A stretch of DNA of 64,000 nt, from contig JABAKD010000020.1 of the NCBI GenBank assembly GCA_012845835.1, positions 18,526,646-18,590,645 on the forward strand, written 5' to 3'. A program made the translations under genes and the position numbers. Shown here piece by piece: positions 36,318 through 48,141 of the stretch. Position 1 is the first letter of the stretch; each line of letters starts with the position of its first letter. The notes under the pieces were generated by a model. The model worked only from the letters and a program-made list of their open reading frames with translations. It was not told the origin of the DNA and made no database searches. This stretch comes from Undaria pinnatifida. Lineage: Eukaryota > Sar > Phaeophyceae > Laminariales > Alariaceae.

Positions 36318-37888
36318 TCATTGTGACATAATATATACAGACTGTATTGCATGCCTCACGTCGCGAGAAACGAAACATGGACCACACCTCGAGTTCTTCC
36401 CCCGCCTGGCGTCGCTGAAATCGTCATCCAGCGTATCCGCTCCTCGCTTGTTGACACCGCAGGGTACTTGAGTTGGTGGCGCCGGACTAGCTACAGTCCC
36501 GGTAACGCCGCCGGCGTGGGCCACCGTTGTGACCTTTGCACCCGGCACACGCACTGCTGGTGGCGCTGAGACAGCAGCGGTGATCTCCCGGGCGGCGGCA
36601 GGCATTGGAGTAGGGTCGTTGGCGGGCGTCAATGCGGGGGCCGGAGTTGCTATCCCAGGTAGCCCAGGGGGAGGTGCTACGGCCAGTCCGATGGCAGGTG
36701 CAGCAGCTGGTCCGACAGTAGAACCTGTGGCGGCGCCTCCCCCGCTCGTCTGGTGTGCAAGAAAAAATTGTCCCAAAAACGTGTTGGAAACGTATTCATG
36801 CTAGAGATGGAAACCTGAACTCCAGTTTGATAATGTACCAGTATTAAAACTGTGTTACAAGATGAGTCCCCTCGTTGCCCACGTGTAAATCCGCTAGAAA
36901 CGTTCGGAGATAACACGAAACAAAAGCAGAGCCTAAGCAACCAACGCCCGCAAGGTTTGGCGCCATATCGTTTCAGCACCCGTGGCACCTACGACTACTG
37001 CTGGTACTCCTAAAATGTCAACAAAACGACCCAGCCCTTTTTGTCCCATGTGGAAGCAAGGCCTGCCGTCATCACGGGGTGCATTCAACCTCAAAAGAGT
37101 CTATCCGTCCCGGGCATATCTCAACGTCGCTACATGCTGTGGTCCAACTTCTTACCTTGTCCCGGCCAGCTGACCGTCTCCGGCGCCGTCTCTGTTTCGT
37201 TTCGTAGGCGGTAAATTGACGGCTGTAATAGAGGCGGTACATTGACGACTGTAGTAGAGTCGCTCTCGTCCGATGTCTGTTGTCGCTTCCCTGCCAGTGT
37301 TAGAGGAACCGCGACATCAGCGCCCCCACTGCCACCCCTGACACCCCTGATACCACCGCCACCTTGGCCTCCAGCACCCCTGCCACCCCTGACCCTGACC
37401 CTAGTGCTGCTTCGTCTGTCTCCTGTAGCACCCCAGCTACCCCCGTTTCCTACGCTAGAACTTCCTCCCCCTCGTTCCCTAGCACTACCTCCTCCTCCCC
37501 ATCCTCTCCTGCCTCCTCCCCCTCCATCTCCTGCTCCAGCACCACCTCCTCCTCCCCCTCCAGCACCGCCGCTACCTGCGGCGTCAACACCACCGCCTCC
37601 GGCACCATGGCTACTTCCGGCACCAACACCACCGCTACCCCCGCCTCCGACACCACCGCTACGTCCTGCACCGATACCGCATCCGATACCACCGCCGAAT
37701 ACCCTGCACCCTGGGAAAGGCGTTCTTCTCATGCGAATGAAACAATCCGCGTGATGAAACGTCCCTCCCGAAACCCACAGGGACACCCTCCACTTCTCGG
37801 CGCCCAATGCGCCGCGGTTAAGGCCAACACCCATCGTGCTGTTTGGTTCCCACGCATGGCCGCCGCAACACCCCCACCGGTATGGCAA
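36318..37888 (-). CDS. Tentative three-exon gene, low-complexity protein
   Basis: A minus-strand model joins 37888-37156, 37009-36942 and 36749-36318 in frame (1233 nt, 410 residues). The first donor is CAAG|GTAAGA; both acceptors have T-rich or pyrimidine tracts (ATTTTAG, TTCTTGCACACCAG). The second donor, GTTGCT, is weak. Exon 1 has a Gly/Ser array from a repeat of about 24 bp, then GKRQQTSDESDSTTVVNV; exon 2 reads VPAVVVGATGAETIWRQTLR; exon 3 is Ala/Pro/Thr-rich and ends with a KRGADTLDDDFSDARRG region. A competing plus-strand Thr/Ser-rich frame (37364-38023) covers exon 1, so strand is not certain. No family recognised. Confidence 0.35.
37440..37700. repeat. Trinucleotide-based minisatellite
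   Basis: ACC/TCC/GCC-rich repeats with a unit of about 24 bp give long open frames on both strands (Thr/Ser-rich on plus, Gly-rich or acidic on minus). This is why coding strand is hard to decide here. Confidence 0.6.
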
Positions 37889-38896
37889 GATCAGCCAGGG
37901 CTTAAAATAATGCCGCCCTGGTCAGCGGAACTTCTCAGCCAGACCCGCAGTTTTAAAACGGTCTGGGCTGAGATCGCCGGCGCCTTTTCCCATTCATCGG
38001 ACTTATCTTGGGCTCCCGATTGAAAGTGGAGCTGTCGCCAAATCCTTCCCGCGCTTGACTTCTTGGCGGCTCAGTTAGTCCCAATCGCCATCTTGATACC
38101 TCACTCGCCAGTACGGGTCTTTGAAGTCATACCCTTCCATAGACAGTTCCGCCGCTTGAGAAAACGGTTTTGGCAGGACGCCAGCTCGTTCTTTCCTTCT
38201 TTCTCCGTTGAGATCTCTGACAAGTGTAGTCTCTTCCTATCTCCATAAGAATATCCCACTCGCTATTCTTGATTGTTGAAGCCATGCACTTCCGCAGACA
38301 GTGATAAAGCCCCCAGCTTCCATCTTGGTTCAGATCGGGTGCGGTCTAAGCGCTTATTGTTTCTCCCCGGCACCACCGCCACTGCAACATCCCCCCAACC
38401 CGGTGCATGTGAGCGTCGGAGCCAAGCGGGGATCCCGGTCATAATTCGGTAACAGGCCGTGCACCTTTCTCCTCCGCCCAACGCCGTCGGTTCGATGTTG
38501 CAACTCGCCTCCTTCCGCGGTGTTAATCTTGGACGGTGGTGAGAGGTCCCGATCTTCGCATTTCCTTCAAACTGTTGTATTCGACCAGCCCACGGTTCAG
38601 ACAAAGAACAACATTCCCTCCGTCGTAAAGACTGGCTATTTTTCCCACCGTCGTAAGGGCCGCTAACCTTCGCCAGCACAGAAAATAAACCAAGAAAGGC
38701 AGACCTCAAACACTAAACACAGAACACAGGAAATCAGAGTCAGTGCCTCCATGCCAGTATGGAAAGACTACTCGTGTGTACCGCGTATATCTATAATATA
38801 GGGTTTTCATGTAGAAAAAATCGCAGGTAAATTGTGCGTTAGCTGGGATTTCTATCGACAGCAAGAACAAGTGCTATTCATAGGTCGAGCGCTCAC

Positions 38897-39080
38897 CTTT
38901 GTAGGGGTCAACCATTCTCCCGCGGGCTCGAAATACACTTCGGACTCCAGAACGGAAGACACCACCTCCGATACCAAGGATTCCACCTTTTCATCCTCCT
39001 ATTCACCGCCATCAGGCGGTTCAGCACCAATGTCACTCATGTCGTCCGGTGTACCTGGTAAAACAATTACGTCGTTCGAG
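38897..39080 (-). pseudogene. Acidic coding-like segment with in-frame TAG
   Basis: The minus-strand frame reads SNDVIVLPGTPDDMSDIGAE, PPDGGE, a TAG, then EDEKVESLVSEVVSS and ends EPAGEWLTPTK at a good donor, AAAG|GTGAGC (exon end 38897). Either the TAG is a mutation in a once continuous acidic frame, or the AG of the TAG (38999-39000) is an acceptor and 38998-38897 is a 34-codon exon. It may be an upstream exon of the 36318-37888 gene, but no joining exon was found. Confidence 0.27.
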
Positions 39081-39099
39081 TAGGAGGAAAAAACGCATG

Positions 39100-41980
39100 T
39101 CTGAGGGTGTGATGGGCGATGAGACACACGAGCAGCCATATTTGCGGCATTGTTTCGGGATTGTATTCAACACTATCCCTCAAAACTACGACAAGGTGCG
39201 TGGTATAAAGTAATAGATTTGCGCTACGGCGAGCACTCCAGCGACCACACGCATGCGTTGTCTATACGCCTATAAAGGTGTGATGGAGGGCACAGTTTGT
39301 TTTTGATGTCAAAGACTACATTACGTCCGCGGGACTACTATTAACAATAATAGCCAGCAGCTTTGAGACCAGGCTGCTTAAAATATAAATATATACTGTA
39401 CGGTAAACGACGTACTTACTTGTATAAACCCGTTTGGATAACATAAATTACAACAACAAAAACTACCAGGTAAAGACTACGTTTCGTCTTATCAACCACC
39501 TACAAAAAGTGTGAGTATGTATGTATGCTATTGATATCAGTACGGGTAGGATTATGCTGCGCCCATGCCCTTCGACCCGTTGCATGGTACTGCTATGTAG
39601 TTCGGACGCCAAGTGTATCATACCATCCCGAAACCAAGAAGTGGCCCGTGCCGCAATCGTCATTTATCTCCTCGGACGTCCTGTGCGGTGTACGATACAC
39701 ACACACGTACCACTGCAGTACAGTACGGCTTAAACACTGTAGTGAATTAAGCTTTTTTGTCACTTTGTGGTGCAGACCCTATGCATAAACTCCGTACTCA
39801 GGACTATGCTCGAACGCAACATAAGTTGTCGGTACGAGTAGGCTTTGCCTTTTGCTAGCTGGCTCACGTTTTCACAACAACAGTAACAGTTTTCTTTGTC
39901 TTGTGTCACGTTGTTCGATTTTTTTTGTTCGCACTTGCTTGGTAGCTTTTTGGAACACACGAGAAGATCGTTCTGCATGTACTCTGGTATGTGCTACCTG
40001 TGCCTGGTACAAACGGTATTGTTGTAGTCTAGTGGATTTGCTATACGAGTGTCGCAGTGATCATTTTTTAAATTATTGCTTATATCTGGTAGTTTTTGGG
40101 ACACAGGAAGATCGTCATTTATACTGTCTGTGCTGGCTGTGCCGGGGGTATGATACACAAACAGTAGTAGCAGATCATATTGATGGCTCTCTTTGTGTAC
40201 TTAAGCCGCGCGGGGCCGAGCTCAAGCAATCAATGCAAACAACGCCAGGGGAAGAAAGCATAGTCTAGTATATTAAGATTGAGGGGTTGTTGCAGACACA
40301 GGCGACCCGTTGCAGATTTCTCTACTAGGCAGGTTCCACGTTGGTCACTCACTTGTGCTAGATAAGCTCTTCTTGTCTTAGTTCCACACACGCCACGGAC
40401 GAACTGAGTAGCGTTCAATTCCGCGAGGCAAAAGCATCATCATCCCTTTTTTCCTATACGCACATGCCTTCAAAGGCATGTGGAACCCGTTCATATCCAC
40501 CCGTATTCCATATCTTACGCCTTGTTAGGCTCCCAGGGGAATACCATAACAATAGCATGCTTATTATGTCGGAGCCATGAAGTCCTACGTCATTTCTCAG
40601 GGATAAACACTGATGTGACGCGATCAGACGCAATTCACTGTACAAGCACACACGCTCGCTGACAATAATTTGTTTCAACAACACTAGACTAAAGATGGAG
40701 GTGGTCCTTTGCTGCACGGACGTATCGATCAACAGATTTGCAGCTTGCTTTGGTATAGCAGGGGGAGTTGAACGTCCACATGAGGGACAATGGCCGCTTT
40801 TGGTCAGAGCTCACGGGACCATGAGAGTACTCTATTAATATATATTTACATCACCAAAGATGAGGGCGCGAGTTCCGAAGACCCGCCGCAGAACGCTCGA
40901 TAGTCCCAAAGAGGGAGGAAATAGACTATCAACAAAGAGAGCAAAAAATCCTACTAGTAGCATGGAACCATAGTCTAGTCTATGGGTCAGACCAAACACG
41001 GAAAAGGTCAACCACCAAGAAAAAAAACCGAAAAGCATTCGACGCGAAGCAGACACGTCGTCAGACGGCAGTGCGCACCCTTGGATAGCTCACCTTTGCA
41101 CCACTACGCCTCCAACTGGTAGACTAAGTCAGAATAGCGTGCGCCTCCTGCTCCCTGCACTCTGCCGCTGCTGAACTGCCGTCAGCTGAGAATGCAACCA
41201 TGCGACCTCGTTTTCCATGTTTCGTGCACCGCCGTTGAAGGCCAACGTTTTTTGCAGTCACCGATGAAGATCCAAAATCCTAAAATCCAAATCTCCGAAA
41301 CTAATTCCGCCGCGTTTTTGGTGCTTATCGGCAGGTTTGACTGGTGCCGAACACCGCGTGTGTTGTTCGATGTTGTGTGAAGAGTGAAGCGACATTGCAT
41401 TTATCAGTGCCGAACATGCATAATGCAAAACATGCATACAATACATGCTACGAACTCGCACGTGGGAGCAGCTGTTTACGCGAACAGATACTGTTGTAGT
41501 GGCAGGGGGGTGAAGGTGGTTGTGTTTTTTGCTCTGGGTGGTTTTTGTTACCACCAAAAAAATAAAAAAGTCAATACGAGTAGACTAATCGTCGTACGAT
41601 CGTTACGCCCCAGTTGCGAGGTCATAGGTCTGCCTGGCAGATAACGTGTACGATACCAGATTTGATGTTAACACCTGGCACCAATTGTAATGTTAACGTA
41701 GTATCAATCCATACGCTCACCCAGTTCACTTGCAGTAGTCAGTGTGATACGTTCGCGAGATTGATGGAGAGGAGAGTTTGTTTCGGTGGAGACGCCGTTC
41801 GTTGCAGGTTCGCAGCAGTAATACTGCATTGGCGGCAGATGTCAATGATTCAGAGGCTTCACCTCGGATAACAAAAGACCGCCTCGCGCTTGCGGTTCAC
41901 GCATGGGCAATGGAGAGGACGCGAAAAATCACGTGTGTACGTGTGTATGTACATAATAACCTAACATAATGGAATATGTC
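39100..41980. other. Unassigned intergenic sequence
   Basis: Rich in CTGGTA/TACCAG and GTAC words; no gene or repeat unit of note was found. Confidence 0.4.
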
Positions 41981-43170
41981 GAAATAACCAAGGACTATCA
42001 TGGTGCCGCAGGCACCGTGTGGGACGGGACGGGAGTGTTTAGCCCGCGGCAGGCGGAAAAAAATTGGGCTCCCGTTGTCAACGGGACGGGATCCCATCGT
42101 CAGTTTTTCTGCTCCCGTTGTGACGGGATGGGACGGGACAATTTGCGTCTAAACGAGACGGGAACGGGACGGGAAGATGGGAGTTTCTTTATTGATGAGG
42201 ACGGGACGGGAATCGAATATGGCTCCGATCTTTCAGACGGGATGGGATGGGACTATCACGTTTTATAGTGGGACGGGAAACAATGGGAAAATTGTCATTG
42301 TCGATGGGAAAGACAGCGAGAAAGGCAATGGGAAAATTGCCAGTGTCGATGGGAAAGACAACGGGAAGCCCACTGGGGATATGTGGGACGTTGTCCACGG
42401 GACATAGATGCTCAACGGGACGTACACCCCGCCTCCCCTTAGCCTCGTTACGAACTAGTAGTGTCCACCGCCGTGTACATCGGCACATGCAGTAGGTGTC
42501 AGATGCCGAAGCGCTGGCAATAAAATCAAAGATCTGCTAAAATTTAACTACATTTGTATAATATGTTCCTTGTGAAGAAGATACATTGCGTGCAAAGATG
42601 ATTCTCGAAAAAAAGACGAGATATCAGACATGATATGAAAATAAAATAAAAAATGGGAGAGCTGACAGCGTACCACAACAATAAATAATTAAATCCAATA
42701 TTCGCATATAATATTAATAAATATGAAATACAACTTCTACTGAAACTGAGAAACTATACGCAAGTGGGAAGTGCAAATGGGAGATTTGGGAGGTTGAGTG
42801 GGAAGCGCAAATGGGAGGAAGATGGGAACTGACAATGGGAGCAGCATGTCCACAATGGTCATGGGAACGGGAGTACGGGGATAGCGGGACGGGATGCAAG
42901 TGGGACGGGATAAATATAACGGGATGGGAAGTGATGGGACGGGAGAAAGTGTTCGACGATGGGATGGGAAGCAAGGTGAGGACGGGAGGACGGGAACATA
43001 CTATTTCGGCCATATGGGACGGAAATGGGTAGGAAAAACATGATGGAATAGGATGGGAGGTCGTGGACGGGAGACATTTCACGATGGGACGGGACGGGAA
43101 TACCCGTCCCGTCCCGTTCTCTATGGGAATTCCCGTCCCATTAACTCCCATGATAGTCCTTGGAAATAAC
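41981..43170. mobile_element. Non-autonomous hAT-like element with 8-bp target duplication
   Basis: The element spans 41989-43162. It begins CAAGGACTATCATGG and ends CCATGATAGTCCTTG, a perfect 15-bp terminal inverted repeat. It is flanked by the identical 8-mers GAAATAAC (41981-41988 and 43163-43170). CA-initial termini with 8-bp duplications are the hallmark of the hAT superfamily. The interior has no transposase; it consists of GGGACGGG-type repeats at both ends (42018-42275, 42830-43140), a short array of GGGAAAATTG(T/C)CA units (42285-42375), and an AT-rich middle (42500-42760). Near the right end the GGGAC units are inverted. Confidence 0.88.
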
Positions 43171-43369
43171 CCACATATTACGATGTGGTTTCAACAAGTG
43201 GGAGCATCACCTCGAGCACACTGTTTCAAGTACTACAGCACTCATATTACACAGTGGTAGACGCCAGTTGCTTTCAGTGGACACCATCCAATAACGCCCC
43301 CCCGCCCACCCGTGCGTGTACACATACCGAATACGGACCGACCATCACAAGCTCATGCCGCTCACCATC

Positions 43370-43616
43370 GTTCATCGAGGAACCTGCAAAGTCAACCTCA
43401 CCCCCGCCCCGGTCGATAGTGTTGCCGCCAACATCGCCGCCTAGATATCATGCACCGTTGTCAAATACCACGCTGTTACTGCAGTGGCAGCTGTTGACAG
43501 AGGCGCAGGAAGCGGTTAATCAGTTGCGAAAGACAAATTATTCGCGGGAGAAACGCTTACAACTCGAGCTGTTTGCTCCCCTCAGGCATCGCCGAGCGAA
43601 CGAAGGGCCTATAAAG
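43370..43616 (+). CDS. Possible isolated exon, coiled-coil-like
   Basis: The plus frame reads Pro/Ser-rich EEPAKSTSPPPRS and later LLLQWQLLTEAQEAVNQLR and KTNYSREKRLQLELF, before a weak donor after CCTATAAAG. The charged amphipathic stretch is protein-like. No neighbouring exon was identified and no family is recognised. Confidence 0.27.
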
Positions 43617-43799
43617 GTGGCATTGTATCTGTATATATGTGAGGACTCCAGAGCCGTACACGATAGGTCTACAACATCACGGCTGAAATCTGCCACGGCG
43701 TTGCTGGCACCGATACGAAGGTTCTTGAAGCAAGACTACTGTCAGGTATCGCTTAACTGTACCGATCCGTTCAATAGCTTACGGTAGCGGGGGGCCTCT

Positions 43800-44633
43800 C
43801 ACCCACACCACAGCGATGATCTAGCATGCCTAATTCCATCAATTCCTTCCGGCACAACGCAATGCACTACTACCGACAACGCCAGCACCAAATTCTTCCC
43901 AATATTACATCTCCGTCCCCGTCAAGCATCGGGCGATCGAGAAAATTAACACCCACCTGTCCGTGCGCGCTCAAGGCGAGGTGGGGGGCGACACCCTCAC
44001 TAAGGGGGGTCAACGCGTAGGGGTAGTCCCCGTGACGCGCGGTGCTTCGCGAGTGGGGGCCCGAAGTGTGGACCTCTGTTGCAGAATGAGGCCATGAAAC
44101 TACTTTCAGAACGTAGAAACGAGGGTTGGCGTATCGCATAACGAACGGGCGACACGGATAGTGCCCGTGGGGCTGTCGAGACGGTGTTTTGCAATCGCGA
44201 GCGGCGCTGGGAGTCCGGGCTTCTCGGCATTCGATGCAAACTGGGCAGATGGGGTGTGCTCTTTGAACACGGTGAAATGCCAAAAGCAAAGCTCGTGAGA
44301 GCTGGCCGAAAAAATCACCTACAACGCGAGCGATGTAGGAGGTGGTTGACTAGTCGAGCGCAATAGAGCGTATGATAAATTGATGACGGGAAGGTCCCCC
44401 CCGAAGCCCCACGTAAGGGAAAGCAAACCCGAAGGGCAGAGCTTATAGAAAATAATAATAACATTGTACGAACTTTTTAAGAGTGATTCTACGATACGTC
44501 CCCCCACAAACCAGCGGTTTTCTTTAACGGACGTTTCAGCTCTACATGAGGAAGGGTCATATGAAAAATACAATCTTCATACATTTTCTGCTTGCAAAGG
44601 ACAATCGAATGATGACGTCGGGGGGGGGCAAGG
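43800..44633. other. Unassigned sequence upstream of the LTR element
   Basis: No credible gene. The frames here overlap on both strands without domain-like features. A G-run at 44620-44628 precedes the 5-prime LTR. Confidence 0.4.
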
Positions 44634-44805
44634 TGTTAGAGATGCTACTTATCATTAACCATCATGTCGTTACCTGATAACACTTAAAGTCATCTGGTAT
44701 ACATTGCGAGTTGCTAGTACAACAGACAGCTTTCAGTCTGGTAGTTGTCGTTCATCGATGCAGTATGTAGCAAGCACAAGTCTCAGCAGCAATATCTTGG
44801 ATACA
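44634..44805 (+). repeat. 5-prime LTR (172 bp)
   Basis: Starts TGTTAGAGATGC and ends GGATACA, so it has the usual TG...CA ends. It differs from the 3-prime copy by two small deletions (5 and 2 bp) and scattered substitutions. Confidence 0.75.
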
Positions 44806-44881
44806 TGATACGATTACCGACCGAAGGTTCAAGGGCACCTGTGTACAAGGGGTTACTTCGGAGTACAAGGGCATCAAGATC

Positions 44882-45223
44882 ATGATGTATCGAGACTCGA
44901 CTATCGACATCGATCAGATGCAACGCACGATGCGCCATCTTTACTTGGATGATCTTTCGCGCAATAGCGACACCAAGATCGCTGGTCGTGACGTAGCCAT
45001 GACTGCGGCATCGACTTGCAGTCATTGCGGAAAGCAAGGGCACTACGCCCGCAACTGCTGGAAAAGGAAGGACGACAACGACAACAGATCTACTGGCGCT
45101 CACGACAAGCAGAAGAACAAGGAATTTTCAAACGACAAGGCAGCATCCAACGTTGGAGCTGAGAACAAGTGGTGTTTTGTGCACAAAACTGCCTCGCACG
45201 ACGACACGGAATGCTACAAGTAA
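44882..45223 (+). pseudogene. Copia-type gag fragment with zinc knuckle
   Basis: The frame encodes CSHCGKQGHYARNC, a CX2CX4HX4C nucleic-acid-binding knuckle, near residues 46-59. About 50 residues later comes WCFVHKTASHDDTEC, the Cys/His motif that commonly follows the knuckle in copia gag proteins. The N-terminal gag domain is absent: the frame starts only about 75 bp after the LTR. It ends in a TAA before the protease region, so the polyprotein is broken. Confidence 0.8.
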
Positions 45224-45481
45224 GGAGCGCCACGTCCACCGCAGAGTGGACGCGCTCACACTGCCTTTGCTGTACAAGGCGCAAGCACACGCCCCAACGA
45301 CGACCAAAAGCCATCCCTTAAGTTCGACGATTGTTTCGAATAGGGATTCGCGTTTACAGGGCTGCTAGCTGGGAGCGGCAACAGGGGTTTTCACCCCGAT
45401 GGTAGCGGCAATAGGGGTTTTCACCCCAACAGCGACGATAGCAGCAACAGGGGCTTTCACCCCAACAACGACAGGTTCACG

Positions 45482-45757
45482 ATGATTGTGGACAGCTGCG
45501 CTTCGGACCACTTGATACACGAGGAATTGATTTTAAGACTGCGGAAAAACAGGGGGCATTACAAGAAGCTAGAGGACCCGAAGGCCATCAAGACCAACGG
45601 GAATAAGAAGGTATTCGCAACAGCAACACGCACCATCTGGGGATACATCATCGACCAGGCTGGCAAGAGTGTTCGTGTTCGCATCTCGACCATGTTCGTA
45701 CCTGGATTGAGACACAACGTATTTCTCCTCCATCAAAGCAATGCAATCAGGGGTTAG
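45482..45757 (+). pseudogene. Copia-type aspartic protease remnant
   Basis: The frame begins MIVDSCASDHLIHEE. Copia proteases usually have DSGAS or DSGAT at this site, so the flap-side Gly is replaced by Cys. It continues to TMFVPGLRHNVFLLHQ, the conserved VPGL block near the C-terminus of copia protease. The frame then stops; the next frame (from 45741) carries on with GVSTILETGN, which looks like a shift in the same polyprotein. The enzyme is probably inactive. Confidence 0.75.
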
Positions 45758-46430
45758 CACTATTCTCGAGACGGGAAACCCTCACTTGCAGTTCAGCAGC
45801 AGCACTTCGCTTCCGCTCACCCAACACCCAAAGGACAAGGGCGTATGCTCTTACGACGTATTTCTTCGCACCCTGGGCGGCACGGATGATACGTCATCAA
45901 CGCCTGCTGTAGTTCCTGCAGCACAGGCAAGCAACGACGCCAATCGAGGCGATTGCACATTCAAAGAGACCCAAGAATTCTGCACTAACTCCAGCATCGC
46001 CATGGACTACACCACGACGGTAACGCCCCAACTGAAGAAGGTGTTCGCGCGGTATGGACAGAATCATTCGATCCAAAAGGAGCGCACAGCAACAGGCGAA
46101 GACAACACGCCTGGAGAGGCTACTGTCACGGAGACTGAGCGCCAACATGCGCAAATCCCGGACATCACGCCTGAGAAGGCCATTGTCATTGAGACGGAGC
46201 GCTTTTGTGCGCTAGTCCAGGTCATGCTACACTACTACGAGAAACAACCTTCTGTAAGAGAAAAAGTCATCGACAACAGCCGGAGCGTCATCGACGGGAG
46301 CTGGAGCATCCTCATCAGAGGAAGAAGCGCCATCATCACCAGAGATTGGAGAATCTTCATCAAGGGCTGGAGCACTACCGCAAGAAGCTGGGGTGTCCTT
46401 GACAGGAATTACACCTGCTATCACGCCTGA
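45741..46430 (+). pseudogene. Open frame after protease, polyprotein remnant
   Basis: A 229-codon frame continues from the protease region (GVSTILETGNPHLQFSSS). It is Thr/Glu-rich with a twice-repeated (V/I)TETER- or IETER-like motif and Trp-rich repeats near its end. The integrase zinc finger and DDE motifs expected at this point in copia elements are absent. It may be a replacement sequence in a non-autonomous element. Confidence 0.45.
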
Positions 46431-46631
46431 GGACGCACATTCTACTATAACTGGGGCCGCACCGGATGTACTGCATCACGAGACCGCCAGTCAAGACCCA
46501 ATCCAAGAGTCGAGGATACCTTCGACAACACGCACGCAAAAGGAGCATCGGGGATAAACCCACCGACCACGTGTGTCAATTTCACCTATACCGAGAGAGA
46601 CCCGTTTCGGATATCGGAGGAGGAAAACCGG

Positions 46632-47231
46632 GTGATTAAAATCCCCAACGACATACTAAGATGCCATCCACTTCACGGATCAACATCGCCTGGAATCAGT
46701 GGAACCGGAATTACCGGAGCTGGGATCTCCAAAGCATCTTCGCATGGGATCGTCGGAGCAACGTCATCTACATCACCATCGCACATCGGAGCAACTGCAT
46801 CCGGGATCACTGGATCAACTTCATCTTGTACAACCGGATCATCAGCTGGACCAGCAGCATCACATGGGACCATTGGAGTCGTTGGATCATCGCCATTTGG
46901 GACCACCGGATCATCAGCTGAGCCAAGGGTCGACGGATCGACAATGTCCGCTACACCCGGGATCACACCAGCTACTTTTGAGCCAAGCTTTGGAGTCAAG
47001 CTCAACAACGAAACAGACCGTCAGGAGGAGGTTCACACGCTCACGACAGCAAAAGGACAGCCGCGGGCAAACCCCGAGGCAGGATCTGCGGAATCAACAC
47101 AGGACGACCAAGAGCCACTGGCGACATCTCCGGCCTTCTTGTACACCCGCAAGCCAACCTCAAGCTTCCTCTCCATCCTTAACGAAGAGCCCATAAACAT
47201 CGAGGCCAAAACGCAGAGACTGGCTGCATGA
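46632..47231 (+). pseudogene. Gly/Ser/Thr-rich open frame within the LTR element
   Basis: No ATG opens the frame near its left end (it opens before a GTG at 46632). It contains short Gly-Ser-Thr repeats from a GGATCATCAGCTG-like minisatellite, then a more complex C-terminal part ending SFLSILNEEPINIEAKTQRL. I do not recognise it; a linker region of the polyprotein is possible. Confidence 0.35.
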
Positions 47232-47929
47232 TTAACAGTCGAGACGGAGCTGATGACGGCAATCAGTTTTGAGGGAAAGGATTCTACCTATCTCTCCAAC
47301 TTCAAGATTAAGTTAAGCCTCTAGTTCTAAGCGACGGACAACAGACCAAGCACATCTAACGACGTCTACATCAACAACGTCTACACCAACAAGGCCAAGC
47401 CACTGAAAGGGTGAAATGCGTTATCTCTTTACCAAAGCTGTACGTAGAGTGTCGCATGTTCTCTTTGTACGGGGTGAGCAGAGTCAACGACCGGTGTCGT
47501 GTACGGTTTGGAGATACCGAAATATCGCAGTTAATACCAAGTAAGGGTACAAGTCGAATAAGTAATTTCGACTGGACAGTTGAAAAATAAATTTAACTAC
47601 GCCATCTCCGGTACTTCAGGATATACGGCCGGAAAACTCGCCACCTGGACAAGTACACACGGAAGATTAAGATACACGAGAGGTGACATCTCTTTAGAAT
47701 AAGTGGTCTTATCCAGCTATAAATCGCTGGCAGTGCCCCTTTGTTCCTCTGTTTGAAGGCGGCAGGAACACTGTTGGACTGTTCACTCCTTTGATTATTG
47801 CGGAATGATCAACAGATTCACTGTTTTAGACTACTGCAAACATCTTCTATTTCTTGGTTGATAACCGACCGGAGTATAGTTCACGTCTGATGATTCTAGT
47901 ATTGTGAGCTATTAATAGCAAGTTTCACT

Positions 47930-47975
47930 CGCCTAAACATGCAGAAGCACGTATAGTGTCAGAGCAGGATTTTTT
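47930..47975 (+). other. Primer-binding-site-like motif inside the LTR element
   Basis: AGTGTCAGAGCAGG at about 47956 resembles the initiator-tRNA-Met primer site used by many copia elements (usually TGGTATCAGAGC). It lies just before the 3-prime LTR instead of after the 5-prime LTR. It may mark a second, nested or rearranged LTR remnant. Confidence 0.25.
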
Positions 47976-48141
47976 CGTGTCCGCTTATTTTGTGTTTACC
48001 CCTTGGGCATTATAGCAAGATGAGTTTGCTTTACGCAAGATATTTTTCCCAGCATTTATCGTTGTTGCTGCATGTATTTCCGTTATGGAGTTTTTTAGCG
48101 TGTGACGCAGAGTGAGAAAGTGTTAACCTAACGGGAGGAGG

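Noticed and set aside
37450-37692. Acidic minus-strand frame with EGEEEVV repeats
   Set aside because: It lies wholly within the trinucleotide minisatellite and stops on leaving it, unlike the neighbouring frame that continues to a good donor.
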